Positions 6,784-14,365 of a DNA stretch of 35,356 nt are shown here, in pieces (the first letter of the stretch is position 1; every line of letters starts with the position of its first letter). Source of the DNA: an uncultured Collinsella sp. (lineage in GTDB: Bacteria; Actinomycetota; Coriobacteriia; Coriobacteriales; Coriobacteriaceae). The translations under genes were made by a program, and so were the position numbers. Location of the stretch: positions 1 through 35,356 of the forward strand of contig CALLNU010000017.1 of the NCBI GenBank assembly GCA_938005465.1, given 5' to 3'. The notes under the pieces are model-generated. The model had not been told where the DNA came from and did no database searches. It was given only the letters and a program-made list of their open reading frames with translations.

Positions 6784-8207
6784 GAATCTGCTTAGTGCTC
6801 GAGGGCTGCTACCCCTACGTGCACGGCGGTGTGTCCACCTGGATGCACGGCTACATCACGGCCATGCCCGAGCACGAGTTTGTGCTGTGGGTGATTGGCG
6901 CCCACGCCGAAGACCGCGGCAAGTTTGTCTACGAGCTGCCCGGCAACGTCGTCGAGGTGCACGAGGTGTTCTTGGACGATGCCCTGCGTCTTTCGGGCGA
7001 GCAGGAGGAAGTCGACTTCGACGACCGCGAGCGCGAGGCGTTGCGCCGTCTGGTTTCGCTCTCCAATCCGGACTGGGACGTGCTGTTCGACATTTTCCAG
7101 CGCCGCCACGTGCATCCGCTCTCATTTTTGCAGAGCCGCACGTTTATGGACATCTTCCGCGACGTGTGCCTGGCCGAGTATCCGTATACGCCTTTCGCCG
7201 ACGCCTTCCACACCATGCGTTCGATGTTGCTGCCCGTGCTCTATCTGCTGGGCAGTGAGGTTCCGGTGGCCGATGTGTACCACGCCATCTCGACCGGCTA
7301 CGGCGGTCTGCTCGCAAGTTTGGGCTCCAGCATGAATAACGCGCCGGCATTGCTGACCGAGCACGGCATCTATACCCGCGAACGCGAGGAAGAGATCATT
7401 CGCGCTGACTGGGTGGTGCCCTCGTTTAAGGACCGTTGGATCCGCTTTTTCTACCTGCTTTCGGAGGAAATCTACCGTCGCGCTTTTCGTGTGACGAGTT
7501 TGTTCCACAACGCGCGCAAAACGCAGATCGACATGGGTTGCGATGCAGAAAAATGCCTGGTTATCCCCAACGGCATTCAGTTCGACCGCTTTAAGGACAT
7601 TCCCTTAAAGCCCGATGACGGCTGGGTGGACATTGGCGCGGTGGTGCGCCTGGCGCCCATCAAGGACGTTAAGACCATGATCTATGCCTTCTTTGAGTTG
7701 CATGAGCGCTTGCCGCACGTTCGCCTGCATATTATGGGTGGCGTGGACGACGAGGAGTATGGCGCCGAGTGCCATGCGCTGGTGGAGACATTGGGCGTGC
7801 GCGACCTGATCTTTACCGGCCGCGTCAACGTGGTCGAGTACATGGAAAAGCTCGACTTTACCATTTTGACGAGCATCTCGGAGGGCCAGCCGTTGAGCGT
7901 GTTGGAATCGCTGGGCGCACGTCGCCCCTGCGTGACGACCGAGGTCGGCTGCTGCCGCGAGCTGCTCGAGGGCGCCCCTGGCGACGACTTTGGCGTGGCT
8001 GGATTCGTGAGCCCGCCCATGTATCGCAAGGGTCTGGCCGATGCTATGGAGCGCATGTGCGCGAGCCGTGCCCGCCGTCTGGAAATGGGGGAGCGCGGTC
8101 AGCGTCGCGTGGCGACCTATTACCTACACGAGCAGATGCTCGCCAACTATCGCTCACTGTACGACGAGACGGCTCGCGCGTTCAATTTGCCCAAGAAGGA
8201 GGTGTAG
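6780..8207 (+). CDS. pelF: PelF glycosyltransferase (GT4, DUF3492 N-terminus)
   Basis: PelF is the cytoplasmic glycosyltransferase that polymerises the Pel chain from a UDP-hexosamine donor. The 475-residue protein is a full-length GT-B enzyme. Its N-terminus (ICLVLEGCYPYVHGGVSTW) is characteristic of PelF, followed by STGYGGLLA and EHGIYTRERE, then PNGI and the GT4 donor-site motif EGQPLSVLE (E368 to E376, the E-x7-E pair). No signal peptide or membrane segment is seen, as expected for a cytosolic enzyme held at the membrane by PelG and PelE. ATG 6780 overlaps the preceding stop (ATGA), with AAGGAGGGCGG upstream. With PelG this is the firmest identification in the cluster. Confidence 0.93.
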   Translation: MRICLVLEGCYPYVHGGVSTWMHGYITAMPEHEFVLWVIGAHAEDRGKFVYELPGNVVEVHEVFLDDALRLSGEQEEVDFDDREREALRRLVSLSNPDWDVLFDIFQRRHVHPLSFLQSRTFMDIFRDVCLAEYPYTPFADAFHTMRSMLLPVLYLLGSEVPVADVYHAISTGYGGLLASLGSSMNNAPALLTEHGIYTREREEEIIRADWVVPSFKDRWIRFFYLLSEEIYRRAFRVTSLFHNARKTQIDMGCDAEKCLVIPNGIQFDRFKDIPLKPDDGWVDIGAVVRLAPIKDVKTMIYAFFELHERLPHVRLHIMGGVDDEEYGAECHALVETLGVRDLIFTGRVNVVEYMEKLDFTILTSISEGQPLSVLESLGARRPCVTTEVGCCRELLEGAPGDDFGVAGFVSPPMYRKGLADAMERMCASRARRLEMGERGQRRVATYYLHEQMLANYRSLYDETARAFNLPKKEV

Positions 8208-8210
8208 TCG

Positions 8211-9755
8211 GTGGCCGGAATCGGATTTGAGCTCAAGCGCCTGTTTAGACGCAAGGGTCTGTTTGCCACGATGCGTGCCTACGGCTACGCTGGCATTGTG
8301 TGTACGGGCCCCATGCTGCTGGGCGTGCTGCTCCAGGTGGGTATCTTGGTGCTGTGCGGCCTGTGGGGTGTGGGCCGTGCCAACCAGGACCTGCTGGTGT
8401 GCATGGTGACCTATACGCTGCTGGCGTCGCTTACGCTCACGAGCTTTTTCTCCATGCCGGTCACGCGCTTTTTGGCCGACATGCTGTTTGCCGAGCGCGA
8501 AGAAGAGGTCTTGCCCTCGTTTTGGGGCTCCAACGCCATCATGCTCGTTGCGGGCACGGTGCCCTACGGCGTCTTTTTGCTGTTCTCAGGCGCCACGCTG
8601 CTGCAGGGGCTGCTGTGCCTGTGGCTGTTCAACATTATGATCGTCAACTGGAACGGCATGAGTTACCTCACGGCCATTAAGGATTACCGCGGTATTCTGT
8701 GCAGTTTTGCCGCGGCCATTGGCATGGCGTGTCTGTGTGCCCTGGCCGCGCTGGCGCTGGGGCTGCCGCCGGTCGAGGGCCTGCTGGCCTCGATCGCCCT
8801 GGGCTACGGCGTCATGCTCGCCTGGGACGTGGCGTTGCTGTACCGGTATTTTCCTCAGAGCGATCGCAGCCCCTGGCTCTTTTTGCGCTGGCTCGACCAA
8901 TTTATGCCGCTGGCGCTCACGGGCCTGTTTACCAACCTGGGGCTCTTTGCACACCTGGTGATCATTTGGGCCGGTCCCATTGGCGTGCAGGTCAAAGGCC
9001 TGTTTTACGGCGCGCCCTATCATGATGTGCCGGCGTTGCTTGCGTTTTTGACCATCCTGGTCACGACCGTCAACTTTGTGGTGTCGGTCGAGGTGAACTT
9101 CTATCCGCGCTACCGCGACTACTACAGCCTGTTTAATGACGGCGGCGTGGTGGGCGATATCGTGGTGGCCGAGGAGGAAATGCTCGCCACGCTCAACCGG
9201 GAGCTGCGGTTTTGCGCGCTCAAGCAGCTGTTTGTGACGGCAGCAGTCATCTCGCTCGAGACCACGGTGCTCTCGGCCCTGCCACTGGGCTTCAACAACC
9301 TGATGCACGGGTATTTCCGCACGCTGTGCGTGGGCTATGGCCTGTATGCCGTGGGCAATACGGTGATGCTCATCTTGCTGTACTTTACCGACTACAAGGG
9401 CGCCGTGCTTGCCTCCGGGCTGTTCGCGGTCGTGGCGGGGCTGGCGACCATCGTCTCGCTGTTCTTTCCGCAGCAGTTTTATGGCTTTGGCTTTTTGCTC
9501 GGCGCGGCGGTGTTTTTTGTTGTGGCGCTCATGCGGCTCGATGCCTATACCGCCAACTTGCCGTATCGTATCCTGAGCCAGCAGCCCATTGTGGCGACCG
9601 ACAAAACGGGTCGCTTTACACAGCTGGGCCGCTTGCTCGACCGTGCCGAGCAGCGCTACGAGGAACTGCGTCTAGAGGGCGAGCCGCATGGTGTGTTTGA
9701 GCGCACGGTGGTTCGCGTGTATCGCAATCGTTGGGGAGGTCCTGATGACCGATAG
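8211..9755 (+). CDS. pelG: PelG polysaccharide membrane transporter
   Basis: PelG is the polytopic membrane protein of the MOP flippase-like superfamily through which the Pel chain is thought to be exported. The 514-residue protein begins MAGIGFELKRLFRRKG, a PelG hallmark, and carries about twelve hydrophobic segments over its whole length with the usual short charged loops. A cytoplasmic C-terminal tail of roughly 45 residues ends the protein. It starts with GTG 8211, 3 bp after the PelF stop, behind AAGGAGG (8196-8202). Its length agrees with other PelG proteins of about 450-510 residues. No truncation or frame problem is visible. Confidence 0.93.
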   Translation: MAGIGFELKRLFRRKGLFATMRAYGYAGIVCTGPMLLGVLLQVGILVLCGLWGVGRANQDLLVCMVTYTLLASLTLTSFFSMPVTRFLADMLFAEREEEVLPSFWGSNAIMLVAGTVPYGVFLLFSGATLLQGLLCLWLFNIMIVNWNGMSYLTAIKDYRGILCSFAAAIGMACLCALAALALGLPPVEGLLASIALGYGVMLAWDVALLYRYFPQSDRSPWLFLRWLDQFMPLALTGLFTNLGLFAHLVIIWAGPIGVQVKGLFYGAPYHDVPALLAFLTILVTTVNFVVSVEVNFYPRYRDYYSLFNDGGVVGDIVVAEEEMLATLNRELRFCALKQLFVTAAVISLETTVLSALPLGFNNLMHGYFRTLCVGYGLYAVGNTVMLILLYFTDYKGAVLASGLFAVVAGLATIVSLFFPQQFYGFGFLLGAAVFFVVALMRLDAYTANLPYRILSQQPIVATDKTGRFTQLGRLLDRAEQRYEELRLEGEPHGVFERTVVRVYRNRWGGPDDR

Positions 9756-11514
9756 GATGATATCGCGTCGCCGCTTGATCGAGGCGGCTGCCGGCACATT
9801 GCTGCTTTCGGGCTGCTCTTCGCAGGACGAATCCTCGACAAAAAAGACCAAGAAGCAGGACAAGATTAAAAAGGCCGATGCGTCTAGCGAGACCAAGCAT
9901 CTTCGCGACAAGGATGAGCTGTACGAGGTCTACGACGACTCGGGCATCGTATGCATGTATCTGACGGTCTCGCGCGGCAATAGCTCCGAGAACACCGATC
10001 ATAGCTGGACCGAGATCAATACCTACTCGGTCTACGACTATGCCGACATGGGCGTGACACGCTATCAGGTTATGGGCCTGCTGCAGCCAGGCGATGATAA
10101 GGGCCCCGTTGCTGGCGAGGTGGGCTATGGCGAGGAGGCACCCAACGCCACGGTGCAGGTGCGCGGTCAGACGTCGAGTACCTATACGCAAAAGAACTAC
10201 AAGGTGGAGCTCAAAAAGGGCAAGGGCACGTGGCGCCAGCAGCGTGCGATTGCGCTTAACAAGCACATGGGCGAGGGCATGCGCTTTCGTAACAAGATGG
10301 CCTACGATCTGATTCGTGGCATTCCCCAGATGATGGGCCTGCGCACGCAGTTTGTGCACTTATGGGTGTGCGACCAGACCGAAAAATCTAACGACACCTT
10401 TGAGGACTACGGACTGTTTACGCAGGTCGAGCAGCTCAACAAGACGGCACTTAAGGCCCACGGTCTGGATAAGAACGGGCATCTCTATAAGGTGAACAGC
10501 TTCGATTTCCATCGCTTTGAGGACACCATTAAGCTCACCGATGACCCCGCCTATAACCAGACGGCGTTTGAGGGCATGCTCGAGATTAAGGGCGATTTGG
10601 ACCATACCAAGTTGATCGAGATGCTCGATGCGCTCAACGACGATACGCAAAAGATCGACGATGTGCTCGACACCTACTTCGATACCGAGAACCTGGTCTA
10701 TTGGATGGCGTTTCAGATCTTGACGGGCAATTGCGATACGCAGAACCGTAACTGCTATCTATACAGTCCGCTTAACTCCAAGGTCTGGTACATCCTGGAT
10801 TGGGACAACGACGGCATGCTGCGCAAACTCGAGTTGAGCCTGACGGGGTTCTCGGATTATGCGAGCTGGGAGCGCGGCGTGAGCAACTACTGGGGCAACG
10901 TGCTGTTTAACCGCGCGTTGCGCAGCAGGTCGTTCCGCAGCGAACTCGATAGCGCCGTCAAGGACCTGCGCTCGTATTTGACCGAAGAGCGTCTGAGCAA
11001 GATGGTCGAGCATTATCGCGAGGTCACGGAGCCGCTCGTCTTTGCTGCGCCCGACCTGGAGAATCTGCCCGTGACCAAGGACGAATACAAGCAGGTTGCC
11101 GCGGCGATTCCTTCCGAGATCGAGGAGAACTATAAGAGCTTTCGCGAGAGCTATAAAAAGCCCATGCCGTTCTACATTGGCGTGCCGCAGATCGATAACG
11201 GCAAGCTGCGTGTGAACTGGGATGCCGCGTACGACTTTGAGGCGCGCGATATTCGCTATACCGTGGAGCTTGCGCGCGACTATGCCATAAGCGACGTGCT
11301 TTTTAAGGCCGAGGACGTGCTGCTGCCGGAGGTAACGTGCGATGCCCCCGATACCGGTCAGTACTTTGTGCGCGTGCGTGCCACCAACTCCGACGGCTAT
11401 ACGCAAGATGCGTTTGACTACTATGTGACCGACGACGGTAAACAGTACGGCATGAAGTGTTTTTACGTGCAGGACGGCGGTAAGGTCGTGGAGGACACGT
11501 ATGAGGAGGGCTAG
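9745..11514 (+). CDS. CotH-kinase-family lipoprotein
   Basis: This 589-residue protein belongs to the CotH family of atypical secreted kinases; Bacillus CotH phosphorylates spore-coat proteins. It has a lipoprotein signal: SRRRLIE then a short hydrophobic stretch ending in the lipobox L21-S-G-C24, with a twin-arginine-like start. A Ser/Lys-rich linker follows. The kinase-like domain spans about residues 60-430, with RGQTSSTYTQKNYKVEL (a probable nucleotide-binding lysine) and DWDND (352-356, likely metal-binding). A C-terminal beta-rich fibronectin-like part covers about 475-575. ATG 9745 is chosen because it follows GGGGAGG and yields the lipobox; it overlaps the end of PelG by 11 bp. The protein would sit on the outer membrane face, where it could modify the polymer, a protein or a lipid (inferred). 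Confidence 0.8.
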   Translation: MTDRMISRRRLIEAAAGTLLLSGCSSQDESSTKKTKKQDKIKKADASSETKHLRDKDELYEVYDDSGIVCMYLTVSRGNSSENTDHSWTEINTYSVYDYADMGVTRYQVMGLLQPGDDKGPVAGEVGYGEEAPNATVQVRGQTSSTYTQKNYKVELKKGKGTWRQQRAIALNKHMGEGMRFRNKMAYDLIRGIPQMMGLRTQFVHLWVCDQTEKSNDTFEDYGLFTQVEQLNKTALKAHGLDKNGHLYKVNSFDFHRFEDTIKLTDDPAYNQTAFEGMLEIKGDLDHTKLIEMLDALNDDTQKIDDVLDTYFDTENLVYWMAFQILTGNCDTQNRNCYLYSPLNSKVWYILDWDNDGMLRKLELSLTGFSDYASWERGVSNYWGNVLFNRALRSRSFRSELDSAVKDLRSYLTEERLSKMVEHYREVTEPLVFAAPDLENLPVTKDEYKQVAAAIPSEIEENYKSFRESYKKPMPFYIGVPQIDNGKLRVNWDAAYDFEARDIRYTVELARDYAISDVLFKAEDVLLPEVTCDAPDTGQYFVRVRATNSDGYTQDAFDYYVTDDGKQYGMKCFYVQDGGKVVEDTYEEG

Positions 11515-12292
11515 CGCGCTGCTTGAGCGCCTGGCGGCACCTCCCGTGCGTGCCACGCAGGAGCGTTACCGCCACGAGCTCAAGTACCTCATTAACGAGG
11601 GCGAGCACGCCGCGCTGGCCTGTCGCATGGCGCCTGTCTTTAAGCTGGACAAGCATGCGCGGGCGGGCGGTTACACCATTCGCAGCCTGTACTTTGACGA
11701 CTACTGCAACTCGGCCTACGAGGAAAAAGACGCTGGCATTCTCATGCGCAAAAAGTATCGCGTGCGCATCTATAACGGCAGCGACAAGGTGATTAAGCTC
11801 GAGCGCAAAAAGAAGTACGGCAGCTGGATCTATAAGGAGGACGCGCCGCTCACGCGCTGTGAGTTTGAGCAGATCCTGGCCGGCGACTACGACTTTTTGC
11901 TGCGGAGCCCCCACCAACTCTGCCGTGAGTTCTACATCGAGTGCATCTGCAATATGATGCGCCCGCGGACCATCGTGGATTACGAGCGCGAGCCGTGGGT
12001 GATGGACGAAGGCACCGTGCGCATCACGTTTGACATGAACGTGCGCGCGGCTGTGGGAAGTTTCGATATCTTTGACGCGACCTTGCCCGCGCTGCCCGTG
12101 CTGGAGCCCGGCAAGCTGGTGATGGAGGTCAAGTTTACGGAGTTTTGCCCGCAGTTGGTGCGCGACATGGTGCCGCCGGGCGCGGCCGAGCTCACGGCAG
12201 TCTCCAAGTACTGCCTGTGCTACGAAAAGACCGCCTACTTGCGCGGCTTTAACTACTGGGAATCGGATTTTGAGAACCGAGGGGATATTTAG
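11501..12292 (+). CDS. VTC-domain (polyphosphate-polymerase-type TTM) protein
   Basis: The 263-residue protein is a single VTC domain, the triphosphate-tunnel fold of the yeast polyphosphate polymerase Vtc4. Tunnel motifs are visible: RYRHELKYLI (about residues 22-31), SLYFDD (about 62-67), RKKYRVRIYN (about 85-94), IKLERKKKYG (about 96-105), VMEVKF (207-212, E209 and K211) and CYEKTAYLRG near the end. No membrane segment or signal is present, so it acts in the cytoplasm. It starts at ATG 11501, inside the last codons of the CotH gene (14-bp overlap), and is followed after 3 bp by the DUF4956 gene. In yeast the VTC domain is coupled to membrane helices; here DUF4956 could supply them (inferred). 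The polymer or triphosphate it handles is unknown. Confidence 0.8.
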   Translation: MRRASALLERLAAPPVRATQERYRHELKYLINEGEHAALACRMAPVFKLDKHARAGGYTIRSLYFDDYCNSAYEEKDAGILMRKKYRVRIYNGSDKVIKLERKKKYGSWIYKEDAPLTRCEFEQILAGDYDFLLRSPHQLCREFYIECICNMMRPRTIVDYEREPWVMDEGTVRITFDMNVRAAVGSFDIFDATLPALPVLEPGKLVMEVKFTEFCPQLVRDMVPPGAAELTAVSKYCLCYEKTAYLRGFNYWESDFENRGDI

Positions 12293-12295
12293 ACC

Positions 12296-12961
12296 ATGAG
12301 CACCAGGGACTTTTTTAAGAACTCTGTCTTGGAGGCGTTTGGCCAGGTCGACCCTGCCAAGATCGGTCTGTCGCTGCTCGTGGCGCTCGCCATGGGCATC
12401 CTGATCTATTGCGTGTACAAGCGCTTCTTTACTGGCGTGGTGTACTCGCGCAGCTTTGCCGTGACGCTCGTGGGCATGTGCGTGCTCACCTGCATGGTCA
12501 CGCTCGCGATCTCGACGAACGTGGTCATCTCGCTCGGTATGGTCGGTGCTCTGTCTATCGTCCGCTACCGTACAGCGGTCAAGGACCCGCTTGACCTGCT
12601 GTATCTGTTTTGGGCTATTACCACGGGCATTACGGCGGGCGCCGGCATGTATGCGCTCGTGGGGCTCACAGCGGTGGTCATCGTGGCGATGATTGCCGGC
12701 TTTGCAAGCCATCAGGACAAGGCGCGCGTGTACATGATGGTCATCCACTACACGGGCCAGATCACGGGCGACGACATTGTGCGCGCGTTTGGCCGCACCA
12801 AGTTTACGGTGAAGTCCAAGACCATGCGCGGTGACAAGGTCGAGATGGCCGTGGAGGTGTTCTCGGACGGTGTGGATATGCCCTATGCCGACGCCATCCG
12901 TGCGCTCGAAGGCGTGGAGGACCTCACGCTCATCCAGTACAACGGCGAGTACCACGGCTAA
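12296..12961 (+). CDS. DUF4956 membrane protein
   Basis: The 221-residue protein carries the DUF4956 signature GMVGALSIVRYRTAVKDPLD (about residues 81-100) followed by LLYLFWAITTGITAGAG. Four hydrophobic segments lie at roughly residues 20-37, 48-72, 100-118 and 120-138. A soluble C-terminal ferredoxin-like half (about 145-221) may be cytoplasmic. The family has no established biochemical function; it is repeatedly found next to VTC and CotH genes, as here. ATG 12296 follows the VTC stop by 3 bp behind GAGGGGATAT. It is the last gene of the operon; a perfect hairpin (12969-12990) follows its stop. A partner or channel role for the VTC protein is an inference from adjacency. Confidence 0.8.
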   Translation: MSTRDFFKNSVLEAFGQVDPAKIGLSLLVALAMGILIYCVYKRFFTGVVYSRSFAVTLVGMCVLTCMVTLAISTNVVISLGMVGALSIVRYRTAVKDPLDLLYLFWAITTGITAGAGMYALVGLTAVVIVAMIAGFASHQDKARVYMMVIHYTGQITGDDIVRAFGRTKFTVKSKTMRGDKVEMAVEVFSDGVDMPYADAIRALEGVEDLTLIQYNGEYHG

Positions 12962-12968
12962 CTATGTT

Positions 12969-12990
12969 CCGGCGTTTTAACAAACGCCGG
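12969..12990. repeat. Hairpin repeat after the pel-type operon
   Basis: CCGGCGTTT (12969-12977) pairs perfectly with AAACGCCGG (12982-12990) around the loop TAAC. No T-tract follows, so it is a doubtful intrinsic terminator, although a 3' end there is plausible. Nearly the same hairpin, followed at similar distance by GACGCTGCGCG, recurs after the last gene of the window (35274-35301), so it belongs to a dispersed family. Confidence 0.6.
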
Positions 12991-13005
12991 ACCGCTCGAC
13001 GCTGC

Positions 13006-13105
13006 GCGGGCATCTGCCGGGCGATCTGCCGCTCAAACCGTCGCTCGCGTACATAAAGTACGCTTCGCTCCTCTTTCGCGGCACCTCGCCACGGCAGTTG
13101 CCCGC
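13006..13105. repeat. REP-like palindromic element, copy A
   Basis: The ends GCGGGCA (13006-13012) and TGCCCGC (13099-13105) are inverted, with further paired blocks inside (TGCCG/CGGCA, TGCCGC/GCGGCA). The centre is GCGTAC-ATAAA-GTACGC (13047-13063), flanked by CAAACCGTCGCTC on the left and TTCGCTCCTCTTTC on the right. The same centre occurs at 20572-20616. Confidence 0.6.
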
Positions 13106-13200
13106 TCGCTGACGTTTGCTCGACCTGGGTGGGCCGATTTTGTTCGGATGCCGTCTTCACGGGTATTATGGTGAAAGCGATTTCAACGACAGGGGTGCTC

Positions 13201-14181
13201 GTGGTAAAGATGAAAGATGTGGCCGAGCTGGCAGGCGTTTCGAGCGCCGCCGTCTCGCGCTACCTCAACGGTGGATATATCTCGGCGGATAAGGCCGAGC
13301 GCATTAAGCAAGCGATTGAGCTGACCGGATACGTGCGGTCCAGCCAGGCTCGCGCGCTGCGCACCGGCTCCACCAAGCTCATCGGCGTCATCGTGCCCAA
13401 GATTAACTCGGAATCCGTGAGCCGCATTACCGCCGGCATTGGCCAGGTGCTCAGTCGCCGCGGGTACCAGATGCTGCTTGCCAATACCGACAACGCGGCC
13501 GGTCGCGAGCTCGAATATCTTGATCTATTCCAAAATCACCCGGTCGATGGCATCGTGCTCGTGGCAACCATGATCACCGACGAGCACCGTCGGGCGATTG
13601 AATCGTGCCGTGTGCCCATTGTGCTGATCGGCCAAAACGTCGAGGGCGCGGCGTGCGTCTATCACGACGATTACGAGGCTGCCTTTGAGCTGGGCCAGGC
13701 GCTTGCGGGTCGCGTGGACGGCAAGATTGCCTATATTGGAGTTACCGAAGAGGACCGCGCGGCCGGTTATGACCGCCGTCGCGGTTTTGAGGCCGGCTTG
13801 CGCGCCGCGGGCAACCCGCTCGATGCCGCCTTGATTCGCCTGGGCTCGTTTACGCTCGACTCGGGCTATGGTGCGGCGCGTGAACTGCTTTCCGTCGACC
13901 CCGACGTTTCGTTTATCGCGTGCGCGACCGACACCATGGCGGCGGGCGCGCTGCGTGCCATCGATGAGGTTCGCGGCATGGGCGAGGGTATACACCGCGT
14001 GAGCGGTTTTGGCGACAACGCGTTTTTGCGCGCGCTGACGGGCGGCATTCCCACCGTGCATTATGGCTACCTGACCAGTGGCGTCGAGGCGACCAATATG
14101 TTGCTCAACACGCTCGATGGCGTGGAGGGGGAGAGCGGTCTCAAGACGCTCAAACTCGGCCATCAACTTATGAATGTCTAG
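13201..14181 (+). CDS. LacI-family transcriptional regulator of the sucrose locus
   Basis: This 326-residue DNA-binding repressor has the LacI-family layout. The N-terminal HTH (MKDVAELAGVSSAAVSRYLN, about residues 4-23) is followed by a hinge helix (SSQARALRTGSTKLIGVIVP) and a periplasmic-binding-protein-like sugar-sensing domain to the end. GTG 13201 is chosen because MVKMKDVAELAG is the usual LacI-type start and AGGGGTG lies just upstream; the frame is open further upstream (ATG 13168) without an obvious need for it. It precedes a PTS permease and a GH32 hydrolase, so it most likely represses them until sucrose or its phosphate is present, as ScrR-type regulators do. The two TGAAAACGATTACA sites at 14270-14309 are probable operators. 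Effector identity is inferred. Confidence 0.88.
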   Translation: MVKMKDVAELAGVSSAAVSRYLNGGYISADKAERIKQAIELTGYVRSSQARALRTGSTKLIGVIVPKINSESVSRITAGIGQVLSRRGYQMLLANTDNAAGRELEYLDLFQNHPVDGIVLVATMITDEHRRAIESCRVPIVLIGQNVEGAACVYHDDYEAAFELGQALAGRVDGKIAYIGVTEEDRAAGYDRRRGFEAGLRAAGNPLDAALIRLGSFTLDSGYGAARELLSVDPDVSFIACATDTMAAGALRAIDEVRGMGEGIHRVSGFGDNAFLRALTGGIPTVHYGYLTSGVEATNMLLNTLDGVEGESGLKTLKLGHQLMNV

Positions 14182-14230
14182 GCTTTGGGCATGTCTGCCT
14201 GCCTTTGAGGCCCCTGTTTTTGCCGTAAAA

Positions 14231-14309
14231 CTACCATTCACCGGCATTTTCCTACCGTTCACCCTTCTATGAAAACGATTACAGACATATGAAACTGAAA
14301 ACGATTACA
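14231..14309 (+). promoter_or_regulatory. Duplicated LacI-type operators upstream of the PTS gene
   Basis: TGAAAACGATTACA occurs identically at 14270-14283 and 14296-14309, start-to-start 26 bp. It has the central CG and imperfect dyad typical of LacI/CcpA-type operators. Just upstream, CTACCATTCACC (14231-14242) and CTACCGTTCACC (14252-14263) form a direct repeat spaced 21 bp, two helical turns, possibly a second factor's site. No clear -35/-10 pair was identified. Confidence 0.6.
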
Positions 14310-14365
14310 GTGTGAGTGTCAAAGGTGGGCGGGTGCACATGCACCCGTTGGAGGAAAGGGAAGTC

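Noticed and set aside
13129..13200. Longer LacI-regulator start
   Set aside because: Upstream codons do not resemble LacI proteins, whose HTH normally starts within a few residues of the N-terminus; GTG 13201 fits.
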